Shown here: one piece after another, positions 17,293 through 28,763 of the stretch
Numbering within the stretch: position 1 is the stretch's first letter
How the letters are laid out: each line of letters opens with the position of its first letter
NCBI GenBank assembly: GCA_001570385.1
Contig: BBYL01000012.1
Span: forward strand, 1-64,000
DNA from: Microtetraspora glauca
GTDB lineage: Bacteria > Actinomycetota > Actinomycetes > Streptosporangiales > Streptosporangiaceae
DNA: 64,000 bases
Direction: 5' to 3'
Position numbers and translations under genes: made by a program
The notes under the pieces: model-generated
What the model was told of the DNA's origin: nothing
The model's input: the letters and a program-made list of their open reading frames with translations, nothing else
Databases searched by the model: none

Positions 17293-17412
17293 GGGGGGGA
17301 GTATCCCTTCGCGGCAGTTCCGTCATCACGGTGTCAGCACCCGGGACTGTCGGTCCGGCGTGTCCGGGCGGGAGAGACCTCCGGCAGTGTGTTTCGCGCG
17401 CGTGCCGGAGGT
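17293..17412 (+). promoter_or_regulatory. yybP-ykoY manganese riboswitch with RBS-sequestering hairpin
   Basis: Conserved yybP-ykoY elements appear in order: GGGGAGTA at 17296-17303, CCGTCATCACGG about 17320-17331, a GTCGGTCCGGC stem part near 17349-17359 and AGAGACC at 17373-17379. The class binds Mn2+ and commonly precedes terC or other metal exporters. Directly after the core, ACCTCCGGCA (17377-17386) is exactly complementary to TGCCGGAGGT (17403-17412), which contains the GGAGG ribosome binding site of terC. The CCTCC can alternatively pair with the 5' G run at 17293-17299. I infer a translational ON switch: Mn2+ stabilises the aptamer and frees the ribosome site. Confidence 0.82.
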
Positions 17413-17420
17413 TAGTGATC

Positions 17421-18383
17421 TTGAGCGTTTCCATTTGGGTGTGGGCGGCGGTCGTCGTCGGGCTCCTCCTCGTCCTGGCCTTCGACCTGTGGATCGTGGA
17501 CCGCGGTGAACCCCGTGAGTTCTCGATGCGCCAGGCGACCTTCTGGGTCGGGTTCTACGTGGCGTTGGCGGTCCTCTTCGGCGTCGGTCTGCTCGTCTTC
17601 CGGAGTCCTGAGGCGTCGGGCGAGTTCTTCGCCGGCTATATCACCGAATACAGCCTCAGTGTCGACAACCTGTTCGTCTTCTTCATCATCATGTCGCGGT
17701 TCTCGGTGCCGCGGTTCCATCAGCACAAGGTCCTGCTGGTCGGGATCCTGCTCGCCCTGGTCATGCGAGGGGCGTTCATCGCCGTCGGCGCCGCGGCGCT
17801 CGCACGGTTCAGCTGGCTCTTCTACGCCTTCGGCCTCTTCCTCATCTACACGGCGTACACGCTGGTCCGCGACCACAACAGGCAGGAGGAGGAGTTCAGC
17901 GAGAACCTCCTGCTGCGCACCGCCCGCCGTGTCTTCCGTACCACCCCGGACTACGTCGGCTCCCGGGTGACCGTGAAGGTGAACGGGAAGCGGCTGGTCA
18001 CCCCGATGCTCATCGTGATGATCGCGATCGGCACCACCGACCTGCTCTTCGCGCTCGACTCGATTCCCGCGATCTTCGGGCTCACCAAGGACCCCTTCAT
18101 CGTCTTCACCGCCAACGCGTTCGCCCTGATGGGACTGCGCCAGCTGTACTTCCTGCTGGGCGGACTGCTCCAGCGTCTGGTGTACCTGAGCTACGGTCTC
18201 GCGTTCGTCCTGGGGTTCATCGGGGTTAAACTCGTTCTCGAGGCGCTGCATGAGAGTGATGTCTCCTGGGCGCCGCAGATCCCGATCTGGGTGTCTCTGG
18301 TGGTCATCGGCGTCACCATGACCGTGACGACCGTCGCGAGCCTGATGAAGGCTCGTCGGGATGAGGTCGTCGCCTCCGGCTGA
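17421..18383 (+). CDS. terC: TerC family membrane protein (probable Mn2+ exporter)
   Basis: This is a membrane protein of about 320 residues with eight or nine helices and the family motifs GYITEYSLSVDNLFVFFIIM and GTTDLLFALDSIPAIFGLT, whose acidic residues lie in the membrane and probably bind metal. Related TerC/Alx/MeeF proteins export manganese. The upstream riboswitch strongly supports a manganese role. The TTG at 17421 is chosen because it lies 9 nt after the GGAGG at 17407-17411; a GTG at 17415 is only 3 nt away. A longer reading frame upstream runs through the riboswitch and is not credible. Confidence 0.88.
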   Translation: MSVSIWVWAAVVVGLLLVLAFDLWIVDRGEPREFSMRQATFWVGFYVALAVLFGVGLLVFRSPEASGEFFAGYITEYSLSVDNLFVFFIIMSRFSVPRFHQHKVLLVGILLALVMRGAFIAVGAAALARFSWLFYAFGLFLIYTAYTLVRDHNRQEEEFSENLLLRTARRVFRTTPDYVGSRVTVKVNGKRLVTPMLIVMIAIGTTDLLFALDSIPAIFGLTKDPFIVFTANAFALMGLRQLYFLLGGLLQRLVYLSYGLAFVLGFIGVKLVLEALHESDVSWAPQIPIWVSLVVIGVTMTVTTVASLMKARRDEVVASG

Positions 18384-18522
18384 GGCCCTACAGGGCTAGC
18401 GCAACGGGAAATGACACTGTTTGCTTGTCTCGTTGTGCCGTACAAATGACCACGGGATCGGTAATATCGAGCGTTCAGGCGCATATCGGTCCCCAGTCGC
18501 ATAAAGAGTACAAAGGTTCCCT

Positions 18523-19167
18523 GTGTCCAACGATTCTGAAAATCCCCGCGGTCGGGTTCGGCTCGCGCGTGGGGTGTCCCCGTGGTTGGCTCCGACCGCC
18601 GCGGCGGCGGCTGTCACCACGGCACTCGTTCGCAAGTCGCCGAAATGGGCCGTGGCGGCCGTGCCGCTCACGGCGCTCACCGGCGCCATGCTCTGGTTCT
18701 TCCGCGACCCCGAGCGCGTCCCCGGCGAGGGACGGATCGTCTCCCCGGCCGACGGCGTCGTGCAGAGCATCGACCCGTGGGCCGACGGCCGCACCCGGGT
18801 GGCCATCTTCATGAGCCCTCTGAACGTGCACGTCAACCGCGCCCCCGCGGCCGGTACGGTGACCTCGGTCGAGCACGTGCCCGGCGGGTTCGTGCCCGCC
18901 TTCAACAAGGACAGCGACAAGAACGAGCGCGTCGTCTGGCACTTCGACACCGCGCACGGCGATATCGAGATGGTGCAGATCGCGGGAGCGGTGGCACGGC
19001 GCATCGTGCCGTACCTCTCCGCGGGCGCCAAGGTGGGGCAGACCGACCGGATCGGCCTGATCCGGTTCGGATCACGGGTGGACGTCTACCTGCCCGAGGG
19101 CATCGCCCCGGCGGTGAGCGTCGGCCAGAAGACCGTGGCGGGGGTGACTCGCATTGACAACGCCTGA
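18523..19167 (+). CDS. psd: Phosphatidylserine decarboxylase (short, PSD-A type)
   Basis: This enzyme makes phosphatidylethanolamine from phosphatidylserine. The 214-residue protein is the short form, with an N-terminal membrane segment (WAVAAVPLTALTGAMLWFF), FRDPERVPGEG, IVSPADGVVQ, FMSPLNVHVNRAPAAG and the C-terminal RFGSRVDVYLP. The Gly-Ser in the last motif is the self-cleavage site that gives the pyruvoyl cofactor. It starts with GTG at 18523 and overlaps pssA by 14 nt, so the two steps of phosphatidylethanolamine synthesis are encoded together. Confidence 0.93.
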   Translation: MSNDSENPRGRVRLARGVSPWLAPTAAAAAVTTALVRKSPKWAVAAVPLTALTGAMLWFFRDPERVPGEGRIVSPADGVVQSIDPWADGRTRVAIFMSPLNVHVNRAPAAGTVTSVEHVPGGFVPAFNKDSDKNERVVWHFDTAHGDIEMVQIAGAVARRIVPYLSAGAKVGQTDRIGLIRFGSRVDVYLPEGIAPAVSVGQKTVAGVTRIDNA

Positions 19168-19990
19168 GCTCGGCGCCGAGAGCTGGCCGGTGGGCGAGCT
19201 GGAGGAGGAGCCTCGCGGTCCCGTGGGAAAGGCGTTCCGCCTGTCCGCCGCGGACTCCCTCTCGCTCGGCAACGCGCTCAGCGGCTTCCTCGCCGTGTGC
19301 GTCCTGGCCTGGTCGGCGATCTCCGACCTCCAGTCCCATGGCAAGTTCGAGCCCGACCCCCGGTTCTTCGGGACCGCGGTGGTCCTCCTTCTCATCGGCG
19401 CGACCTGTGACCTCTTCGACGGTCTGGTGGCCCGCAGGTTCCGCGCGTCCGCGATGGGCGCGGAGCTGGACAACCTGGCGGACGTGATCAGCTTCGGGTT
19501 CGCGCCCGCGTTCATGGTCGTGATCTGGGCCGGCTTCTCCGGACGGCTCCCACTGTGGCTGGTGCTGTGCGCGGCGGCCTCCGTCCTGCTCGCCGGTGTC
19601 GTACGGCTGGCGCGTTTCGCCTGCGTCAAGACCAAGAGCGGCGACTTCATGGGCCTGCCCATCCCCATGGGCGCCATGACCGTGGTCTCGATCGTGCTGC
19701 TCTTCCAGCCGAACTACATCACGATCGCCGGCATCTTCGCGGTCGCCTGGCTCATGGTGAGCCGCATCGAGTACCCCAAGCCCAAGGGCAACGTCGCGGC
19801 GGTGGTCCTCGCCTGGATGATGATCAACGTCGCCTGCCTGAGCATCTGGGCGTCCGGCCTGGCCGGGGGCGACCAGCTCATCACCGTGGGCGCGGTCATG
19901 CAGATCGCCATCGTCGCCGCGATCCCACTTCGCGTGCTGGTGTTCAAGTGGGAGCGCCGCAGAGCGGGCCGCTCCGAGCACGTCGGCTGA
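19154..19990 (+). CDS. pssA: CDP-diacylglycerol-serine O-phosphatidyltransferase
   Basis: This is a CDP-alcohol phosphatidyltransferase of 278 residues with about eight helices. The catalytic motif D-x2-DG-x2-AR-x8-G-x3-D-x3-D is complete: CDLFDGLVARRFRASAMG then AELDNLADVISFG. It makes phosphatidylserine, the substrate of the psd product encoded just upstream. The TTG at 19154 lies inside the end of psd. The first 30 residues are a soluble extension and the C terminus is basic (KWERRRAGR). Confidence 0.93.
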   Translation: MTTPELGAESWPVGELEEEPRGPVGKAFRLSAADSLSLGNALSGFLAVCVLAWSAISDLQSHGKFEPDPRFFGTAVVLLLIGATCDLFDGLVARRFRASAMGAELDNLADVISFGFAPAFMVVIWAGFSGRLPLWLVLCAAASVLLAGVVRLARFACVKTKSGDFMGLPIPMGAMTVVSIVLLFQPNYITIAGIFAVAWLMVSRIEYPKPKGNVAAVVLAWMMINVACLSIWASGLAGGDQLITVGAVMQIAIVAAIPLRVLVFKWERRRAGRSEHVG

Positions 19991-20029
19991 CGGCGCGCCT
20001 CGACGCGCGCGTCCGAGAGCGCACGACGC

Positions 20030-20059
20030 GAAGGGCCCGGATGTGCGTCCGGGCCCTTC
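20030..20059 (+). terminator. Hairpin terminator after pssA
   Basis: The exact 12-bp arms 20030-20041 and 20048-20059 (core AAGGGCCCGGA) enclose the loop TGTGCG. Only a short GCTTT follows, so the U-tract is weak, as is common in very GC-rich genomes. It closes the psd-pssA unit. Confidence 0.75.
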
Positions 20060-20138
20060 CGCTTTCGTCTCCGGCTTCCGTGCGTGATTCCCCTGCCGGT
20101 AATCCGGCAGCCGGTCGGCCGGCTGGACATAATGAGGC

Positions 20139-20432
20139 ATGACAGCTACGCCGCCTCGTGAGCACACCCGGACGTACTTCCTCGGCAAGCTGGCCGAGGT
20201 GCTGGAGATCAGGGGACTCGAGGTCGCGCTCCGGTCCAATCCTCCCTCGCTGAAGGCGACAGATCCGGACGCCGCGATGCTCAGCGAGACCGTCGACTGC
20301 GTGGCCACGGCGGACGGCTGGTACTACCGCTGGTCCTGGGGAGAGATCGTTGAGAGCACGAACGACCCGGAGGCGGCTGCCGACCGCATCCTGAAGGTCT
20401 TCGCCGGCCGGTCACCGAGCGGGCCCGCGTGA
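20139..20432 (+). CDS. Small hypothetical protein
   Basis: This is a 97-residue protein with no signal peptide or membrane helix. It contains HTRTYFLGKLAEVLEIRGLEVALR followed by an aromatic strand region, DGWYYRWSWGEIVES, and an Ala-rich helix. I do not recognise the family. A -10-like CATAAT ends 5 nt before the ATG and no good ribosome binding site is present, so the transcript is probably leaderless. A hairpin CTGCCGG-TAAT-CCGGCAG lies just upstream. It is convergent with the MBL gene at 20483. Confidence 0.7.
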   Translation: MTATPPREHTRTYFLGKLAEVLEIRGLEVALRSNPPSLKATDPDAAMLSETVDCVATADGWYYRWSWGEIVESTNDPEAAADRILKVFAGRSPSGPA

Positions 20433-20482
20433 CGCGGGCGGCGGCCTGAGAACCGAGTCCCGCACCGATCGACGTCTGACGT

Positions 20483-21133
20483 TCACCAGCCGCGGGCGCG
20501 CCACTCCGGCAGCGAGGGGCGCTCCGCGCCGAGGGTCGTGTCCTTGCCGTGCCCCGGATAGACCCAGGTCTCGTCCGGCAGGCGGTCGAAGATCCGCTCG
20601 ACGACGTCCGTGTAGAGCTGGTCGAACCTCTTCGCGTCCTTCTGGGTGTTGCCGACCCCGCCGGGGAACAGGGAGTCGCCGGTGAACAGGTGACCGCCGC
20701 CGCCCTCGTAGAAGAGGGCGATCGACCCGGGGGTGTGCCCGCGCAGGTGGATGACCTCCAGCGGGACCCGTCCCACGGTGATCCGGTCGCCGTGCTCGAC
20801 CGTACGCCCGACGGCGACCGGCAGCTCGGGGGCGTCGAGGGGGTGGGCGATCACCCGCGCGCCGGTCGTCCCGGCCACCTCCTCCAGGGCCATCCAGTGG
20901 TCCGCGTGCCGGTGCGTGGTGACGATCGTGCCGACGGGCCGGTCCCCGATCAGCCCGAGCAGGCGGCGCGGCTCCGCGGCGGCGTCGATGAGCAGGCCCT
21001 CACCCGTCTCCGCGCAGCGGAGCAGATAGGCGTTGTTGCCGAAGTCGCCGACCTCGATCTTGGAGATCGTCAGCTCCGGCAGCTCACGCACGTCCGCGGG
21101 ACCGCCCTTGGTCACGTCACCGGTGTAGCTCAT
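20483..21133 (-). CDS. MBL-fold hydrolase (glyoxalase II-like)
   Basis: This 216-residue single-domain metallo-beta-lactamase-fold protein has NNAYLLRC near residue 33 and the metal motif THRHADHW. Further ligands are in LRGHTPGSIALF, FTGDSLFPGGVG and VYPGHGKDT. This set is typical of hydroxyacylglutathione hydrolase-like enzymes, although actinobacteria use mycothiol rather than glutathione, so a mycothiol or other thioester substrate is possible. It is divergent from uvrA. The ATG at 21133 has GAAGGAGC about 5-8 nt upstream. Confidence 0.87.
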   Translation of the reverse strand: MSYTGDVTKGGPADVRELPELTISKIEVGDFGNNAYLLRCAETGEGLLIDAAAEPRRLLGLIGDRPVGTIVTTHRHADHWMALEEVAGTTGARVIAHPLDAPELPVAVGRTVEHGDRITVGRVPLEVIHLRGHTPGSIALFYEGGGGHLFTGDSLFPGGVGNTQKDAKRFDQLYTDVVERIFDRLPDETWVYPGHGKDTTLGAERPSLPEWRARGW

Positions 21134-21291
21134 GCCGCTCCTTCATCTCTGGTCCCGGGCGTGGCCGGGGCGTACACCATCATCTCCGACTCCGGGGACG
21201 TACGGTCGATGGAGCCCATACCCTGGACAGACAGGGGCCGCGCCCCCGGAGCGTGCACGCGGACCCGGCGGCGATTCCGGCCCCCACGAAA

Positions 21292-21314
21292 TTGTCAGTG
21301 CCTCTGGATAGCCT
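21292..21314 (+). promoter_or_regulatory. RecA-NDp (PafBC-type) promoter of uvrA
   Basis: TTGTCAGTG at 21292-21300, then exactly 8 nt, then TAGCCT at 21309-21314, matches the published actinobacterial DNA-damage promoter TTGTCRGTG-N8-TANNNT without mismatch. It lies 45 nt before the uvrA GTG start. No LexA box is visible nearby. Confidence 0.85.
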
Positions 21315-21358
21315 GCCCGTGCACCTCCTGTTGACTCCAACGACCTATCGGGACCGCT

Positions 21359-24199
<2,841 letters not shown>

Positions 24200-24248
24200 C
24201 CGGCGATTGCGCCGGGCGTGAACGCGGCCGGGCCGGTTTCGGAGGCGG

Positions 24249-24275
24249 GTGGCTCCGTCCATAGGCTGGAGCCAC
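24249..24275 (+). other. Small hairpin before the Rieske gene
   Basis: GTGGCTCC (24249-24256) and GGAGCCAC (24268-24275) are exact 8-bp arms. A -10-like TAGGCT at 24262-24267 sits in the loop. It could be a promoter with an operator around it or the end of the uvrA transcript. Confidence 0.4.
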
Positions 24276-24302
24276 ACCCCGATCCCCGAGAAGGACTCCA
24301 CG

Positions 24303-24725
24303 ATGACCAGCAGTTCCTCAGGTTTGCCCACGCGCCGCCAGGTGCTCGGGACGGCCGGCGCCGCCGCCTGCGGCGTCGCACTGGCCGGATGCGGCGCGGG
24401 CGTGCCACCTGAGCCCGTAGTGCCCCCCGGGATCAAGGGGAAGGTCATCGCCAAGGTGGCGGAGGTCCCGGTGGGCGGCGGCACCGTCATCAAGGACTGG
24501 AAGATCATCCTCACTCAGCCGTCGGAGGGCGTGTTCAAGGCGTTCACGGCGAACTGCCCGCACAAGGGCTGCCTGGTCGGGCGATTCGAGGGCAAGGCGG
24601 TGGAATGCCCGTGTCACGGGAGCACGTTCGCCATCGACACCGGCGCGTGCCTCAGCGGTCCGGCCGGCGCGCCGCTCAAGGAGTTCCCGCTCAAAGTGGA
24701 GGGCGACGGCATCGTGATCGTCTGA
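24303..24725 (+). CDS. Exported Rieske [2Fe-2S] lipoprotein
   Basis: This is a 140-residue small Rieske protein. The N terminus has a twin-arginine signal (TRRQVLGTAGAAACGVALAGC) ending in a lipobox LAGC, so it is probably exported folded by Tat and lipid-anchored. The cluster ligands are in CPHKGC and, 15-20 residues later, CPCHGS, giving the expected two Cys and two His. It is likely a soluble electron carrier or ferredoxin-like partner on the outer face of the membrane; no partner oxidase gene adjoins it. AAGGA lies 7 nt before the ATG. Confidence 0.9.
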   Translation: MTSSSSGLPTRRQVLGTAGAAACGVALAGCGAGVPPEPVVPPGIKGKVIAKVAEVPVGGGTVIKDWKIILTQPSEGVFKAFTANCPHKGCLVGRFEGKAVECPCHGSTFAIDTGACLSGPAGAPLKEFPLKVEGDGIVIV

Positions 24726-24767
24726 CCGCGCCGCCGGGAGCGGTGGGCGTCAGATCGAGATCGTGGA

Positions 24768-24790
24768 TTGTCGGTAGCTGACAGTAGGCT
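24768..24790 (+). promoter_or_regulatory. RecA-NDp (PafBC-type) promoter of uvrC, leaderless
   Basis: TTGTCGGTA at 24768-24776, 8 nt, then TAGGCT at 24785-24790 matches TTGTCRGTG-N8-TANNNT with one change in the last base of the first block. The GTG start of uvrC begins 7 nt after the -10 element, where transcription should start, so uvrC mRNA is probably leaderless. Confidence 0.82.
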
Positions 24791-24797
24791 GGTTTTT

Positions 24798-26786
24798 GTG
24801 GCGGATCCGGCAACTTATCGACCAGCGCCCGGCGCGATTCCCGAGTCACCGGGCGTCTACCGCTTCCGCGACCCCGGCGGCCGGGTGATCTACGTCGGCA
24901 AGGCCAAGAGCCTGCGCCAGCGGCTCAACTCCTACTTCGCGGATTTCGCCGGGCTCCATCCGCGGACGCAGACGATGCTGACCAGCGCGGCCGGCGTCGA
25001 CTGGACGGTGGTCGGCACGGAGGTCGAGGCGCTCCAGCTCGAATACTCCTGGATCAAGGAGTTCGACCCCCGGTTCAACGTCAAGTACCGGGACGACAAG
25101 TCCTATCCGTACCTCGCGGTCACGATGGGGGAGGAGTTCCCCCGGGTGCAGGTGCTGCGCGGCGCCAAGCGCAAGGGCACACGCTATTTCGGGCCCTACT
25201 CGCACGCGTGGGCCATCAGGGAGACCGTCGACCTGCTGCTGCGGGTCTTCCCCGTACGGACCTGCTCGGCCGGGGTGTTCCGGCGGGCCGGCCAGATCGG
25301 GCGGCCCTGCCTGCTCGGATACATCGACAAGTGCTCCGCGCCCTGCGTGGGCCGGGTCACCCCCGAGGAGCACCGCGCGCTGGCCGAGGACTTCTGCGAC
25401 TTCATGGCCGGGAACACCGGCCGGTTCATCAAGCGGCTGGAGCGCGCCATGCGCGACGCCGCCGCGGTGGAGGAGTACGAGCGGGCGGCCAGGCTGCGCG
25501 ATGACATCCAGGCGTTGCAGCGGGCGCTGGAGAAGCAGACCGTGGTGCTCGGGGACGACACCGACTGCGACGTGATCGCCCTGGCGGAGGACGCGCTGGA
25601 GGCCGCGGTCCAGGTCTTCTACGTGCGCGGGGGCCGCATCCGGGGCCAGCGTGGCTGGGTGGTCGACAAGGTCGAGGACTCCACTCCCGGCGACCTGGTG
25701 GAACACTTCCTGCTCCAGATGTACGGCGAGGGCGCGATCCCCCGGGAGATCCTGGTGGCCGCGGAGCCGCCGGACGCGGACGCCCTGGCCGAGCTGCTGA
25801 CCGAGCAGCGGGGCGCCAGGGTCGACCTGCGCGTGCCGCGGCGCGGCGACAAGAAGAGCCTGATGGAGACCGTCGAGCGCAACGCCAAGGAGTCCCTGGC
25901 GCAGCACAAGCTCCGGCGCGCGAGCGACCTCACCACCCGCAGCCGCGCGCTGCAGGAGATCGCCGACGCGCTCGGTCTGGACCAGGCCCCGCTGCGAGTC
26001 GAGTGCTACGACGTCTCCCACATCCAGGGCACCGACGTGGTGGCGTCCATGGTCGTGTTCGAGGACGGCCTGGCCCGTAAGAGCGAGTACCGCCGGTTCT
26101 CGATCAAAAGCGCCGAGGGCGACGTCGCGTCCATCCACGAGGTGATCTCGCGGAGGTTCAAGCGCTACCTGGAGGAGCGGTCGGCGACCGGCGAGCTGGG
26201 CGCCGAGCCCGCCCCCGACGCCACCGCCTCGACCGCCGACGGCGCCGAGGGCGAGGGCGCCGATCCGCGCACGGGCATGCCGATCGACCCCGACACCGGC
26301 CGCCCGCGCAAGTTCGCCTATCCGCCCAACCTGGTCGTGGTCGACGGCGGGCCCGCGCAGGCGGCGGCCGCGCAGCGCGCGCTCGACGAGCTCGGCGTGG
26401 ACGACGTCGCGGTCTGCGGCCTCGCCAAGCGGCTTGAGGAGGTGTGGCTGCCGGGCGACGACCAGCCGGTGATCCTTCCGCGCTCCAGCGAGGGCCTTTA
26501 CCTCCTGCAACGCGTCCGTGACGAGGCGCACCGGTTCGCCATCACCTACCATCGTTCGAAGCGGTCCAGAGCCGTGAAAGAGAGCGCGCTGGACGAGGTT
26601 CCCGGCCTCGGGCCGGCCCGCAGGCAGGCGCTTCTGCGGCATTTCGGGTCGCTGAAGCGGTTGCGCGAAGCCGGTGTGGCCGAGATCTGTGAGGTTCCCG
26701 GCATCGGGCCCGCGACGGCCGAGGCCATCGTGGCGGCGCTGAGCGGTGCGCGGGACGCCGACCGAGAGAAAGCGGTGAGCGACTGA
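24798..26786 (+). CDS. uvrC: UvrABC system protein C
   Basis: This is the dual-incision nuclease of nucleotide excision repair, 662 residues. The N-terminal GIY-YIG domain has SPGVYRFRD and [13 protein letters not shown] at 18-43 and makes the 3' cut. A UVR motif near 210-235 ([16 protein letters not shown]) contacts UvrB. The RNase H-like domain has [23 protein letters not shown] and VVDGGPAQ and makes the 5' cut. Two C-terminal helix-hairpin-helix motifs are VPGLGPARR and [11 protein letters not shown]. An acidic insert near 470-500 ([16 protein letters not shown]) is of actinobacterial type. It starts with GTG at 24798, with no ribosome binding site, and ends 1 nt into rapZ. Confidence 0.97.
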   Translation: MADPATYRPAPGAIPESPGVYRFRDPGGRVIYVGKAKSLRQRLNSYFADFAGLHPRTQTMLTSAAGVDWTVVGTEVEALQLEYSWIKEFDPRFNVKYRDDKSYPYLAVTMGEEFPRVQVLRGAKRKGTRYFGPYSHAWAIRETVDLLLRVFPVRTCSAGVFRRAGQIGRPCLLGYIDKCSAPCVGRVTPEEHRALAEDFCDFMAGNTGRFIKRLERAMRDAAAVEEYERAARLRDDIQALQRALEKQTVVLGDDTDCDVIALAEDALEAAVQVFYVRGGRIRGQRGWVVDKVEDSTPGDLVEHFLLQMYGEGAIPREILVAAEPPDADALAELLTEQRGARVDLRVPRRGDKKSLMETVERNAKESLAQHKLRRASDLTTRSRALQEIADALGLDQAPLRVECYDVSHIQGTDVVASMVVFEDGLARKSEYRRFSIKSAEGDVASIHEVISRRFKRYLEERSATGELGAEPAPDATASTADGAEGEGADPRTGMPIDPDTGRPRKFAYPPNLVVVDGGPAQAAAAQRALDELGVDDVAVCGLAKRLEEVWLPGDDQPVILPRSSEGLYLLQRVRDEAHRFAITYHRSKRSRAVKESALDEVPGLGPARRQALLRHFGSLKRLREAGVAEICEVPGIGPATAEAIVAALSGARDADREKAVSD

Positions 26787-27658
26787 TGTGCGCTGCGAGA
26801 GAACCGGCGTTCGTGATCGTCACGGGCATGTCGGGGGCGGGACGCAGCACCGCCGCCAAGGCCCTTGAGGACCTGGGCTGGTTCGTCATCGACAACCTGC
26901 CGCCCGGTCTGCTGTTCTCGCTGGCCGAGGAGGCAGGCCGGGTCAAACTGGCCGCGGACAAGGTCGCGGCGGTGGTCGACGTGCGCAGCCTCGCCTTCAC
27001 CTCCGACCTCAACGCGGCGATCGGCGAGCTGGACGGCCGCGGTATCGGCTTCCGGGTGGTCTTCCTGGAGGCCAGCGACGAGGAGCTGGTGCGCCGGTTC
27101 GAGAACGTGCGGCGCCCGCACCCGCTGCAGGGTGACGGGCGGCTGGTCGACGGGATCGCGCGCGAGCGCGGCATCCTCCGCGAGGTCAGGGCCAACGCCG
27201 ATCTGATCATCGACACCTCGTCGCTGAACGTGCACGAGCTGCGCAACAAGATCGTTTCGTTCTTCGGCGGGGAGGACCGGCCGGGGCTGAAGGTCAACGT
27301 GGTCTCCTTCGGCTACAAGTACGGCCTGCCCGTCGACGCGGACCTCGTGGTCGACTGCCGGTTCCTGCCCAATCCGCACTGGGTTCCCGAGCTCCGCCCG
27401 ATGAGCGGTCTCGACGCCTCCGTCCGCGAGTACGTCCTCGGCCAGATCGGGGCCAAGGAGTTCCTCGACGCGTACGAGGAGGTCTTCGGCGTGGTGGCCG
27501 CCGGATACGCCCGTGAGGGCAAGAGCTACGCCACGCTCGCCGTCGGCTGCACCGGAGGCAAGCACCGCAGCGTGGCCATGGCCGAGCAGATCGGCACGCG
27601 GCTGCGCGACAGGGGCATGGAGGTGCAGGTCAGCCATCGCGATGTGGGGCGCGAGTGA
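26786..27658 (+). CDS. rapZ: RapZ family nucleotide-binding protein
   Basis: This is a P-loop ATPase/GTPase of 290 residues. RapZ regulates amino-sugar synthesis through small RNAs in enterobacteria; the actinobacterial role is unclear. The P-loop is GMSGAGRSTAAK at 14-25; Arg stands at the usual Walker lysine, a feature I know from other actinobacterial members. Walker B-like FVIDNLPP follows, and the C-terminal domain has VSFGYKYGLP, CRFLPNPHW and GCTGGKHRSVAMAE, which resembles the sugar-phosphate sensing domain. The ATG overlaps the uvrC stop. uvrC-rapZ-yvcK-whiA is a conserved actinobacterial order. Confidence 0.95.
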   Translation: MCAAREPAFVIVTGMSGAGRSTAAKALEDLGWFVIDNLPPGLLFSLAEEAGRVKLAADKVAAVVDVRSLAFTSDLNAAIGELDGRGIGFRVVFLEASDEELVRRFENVRRPHPLQGDGRLVDGIARERGILREVRANADLIIDTSSLNVHELRNKIVSFFGGEDRPGLKVNVVSFGYKYGLPVDADLVVDCRFLPNPHWVPELRPMSGLDASVREYVLGQIGAKEFLDAYEEVFGVVAAGYAREGKSYATLAVGCTGGKHRSVAMAEQIGTRLRDRGMEVQVSHRDVGRE

Positions 27659-27722
27659 CGACGGTCGGCGAGCGTGACCGTGTCACAGGGCGGGTTCGGC
27701 CCGTCAGGCGAGGAGGGACGGC

Positions 27723-28700
27723 ATGAGCGGGCCGGCCGCTGAGGACGAGGGGGCGGAGGACACCGGTCCGGCCGGCCCGAGAGTGGTCGCCCTCGGCGGA
27801 GGGCACGGCCTGTACGCCTCCCTGTCCGCGCTGAGGACGGTGACGCGCGACCTCACGGCCATTGTCACCGTCGCGGACGACGGGGGCTCCAGCGGCCGTC
27901 TCAGGCGCGAGCTGGGCGTCATCCCGCCCGGTGACCTGCGGATGGCGCTCGCCGCGCTGTGCGGCGACGACGAGTGGGGCCAGACCTGGAGCCGGGTCGT
28001 CCAGCATCGCTTCCTCAGCCAGGGCGAGCTGCACGGGCACGCCGTGGGCAACCTGCTGATCGTGGCGCTGTGGGAGCTGCTCGACGACCCCGTCATGGGC
28101 CTCGACTGGGTGGGCCGGCTGCTCGGCGCGCACGGGCGGGTGCTGCCCATGGCGTCCGTCCCGCTGGACATCCAGGCGGAGGTCGAGCTGGACGGCGAGG
28201 TCACGACCGTACGCGGGCAGGTGGCCTGCGCGCTGACGCCGGGCCGGGTCCGGGCCATCTCGCTGCTGCCGCCGGATCCTCCCGCGTGCCCGCAGGCGGT
28301 GGAGGCCATCCGCGAGGCCGACTGGGTGGTCTTCGGGCCGGGCTCCTGGTTCACCAGCGTCCTGCCGCATCTCAAGGTCCCCGAGTTGGCCCGCGCGCTC
28401 CACACGACGAGCGCACGGCGGCTGGTGATCCTCAACCTGGCTCCCCAGCTCGGCGAGACGGACGGCTTCTCGCCGGAGAAGCATCTGGAGGTGCTCAGGG
28501 AGCACGCCCCCTCGCTGCCGGTGGACGCGGTGCTCGCCGACCACGGGGTGGTCGACGATCCACGCGAGCTGGAGAAGGCCGCGGTGTCCATGGGGGCACG
28601 TCTCGTATTGGCCGATGTGGGTGCCTCTGACGGTTCTCCACGGCACGATGGACCACGTCTTGCCAGGGTCCTGGACGAGATTTTCCGTGAGAAGCGGTGA
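27723..28700 (+). CDS. yvcK: YvcK/MgfK gluconeogenesis factor
   Basis: This protein of the CofD-like family has 325 residues and binds UDP-sugars in Bacillus, where it is needed for growth on gluconeogenic carbon and for cell-wall balance. Visible motifs are ALGGGHGLYASLSALR near the start, TVADDGGSSGRLRRELG, PPGDLRMALAAL, HAVGNLLIVALWELL and FGPGSWFTSVLPHL. The ATG at 27723 has GAGGAGGG 6 nt upstream. The first 18 residues are an acidic extension. It sits between rapZ and whiA, as in most Gram-positive genomes. Confidence 0.95.
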   Translation: MSGPAAEDEGAEDTGPAGPRVVALGGGHGLYASLSALRTVTRDLTAIVTVADDGGSSGRLRRELGVIPPGDLRMALAALCGDDEWGQTWSRVVQHRFLSQGELHGHAVGNLLIVALWELLDDPVMGLDWVGRLLGAHGRVLPMASVPLDIQAEVELDGEVTTVRGQVACALTPGRVRAISLLPPDPPACPQAVEAIREADWVVFGPGSWFTSVLPHLKVPELARALHTTSARRLVILNLAPQLGETDGFSPEKHLEVLREHAPSLPVDAVLADHGVVDDPRELEKAAVSMGARLVLADVGASDGSPRHDGPRLARVLDEIFREKR

Positions 28701-28763
28701 GACCGGCCCTCTGTGGTGCGAGAGACTGGCTGTCAAAGTCTGTTTGGGGGAGGACACGCGCAG

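Noticed and set aside
17331..17420. Longer N terminus for TerC starting at a GTG near 17331
   Set aside because: The extension lies within the riboswitch, has no hydrophobic or conserved character, and has no ribosome binding site.
21134..21358. LexA (SOS) box near uvrA
   Set aside because: No GAAC-N4-GTTC-like sequence is present; the PafBC-type promoter explains damage control better.
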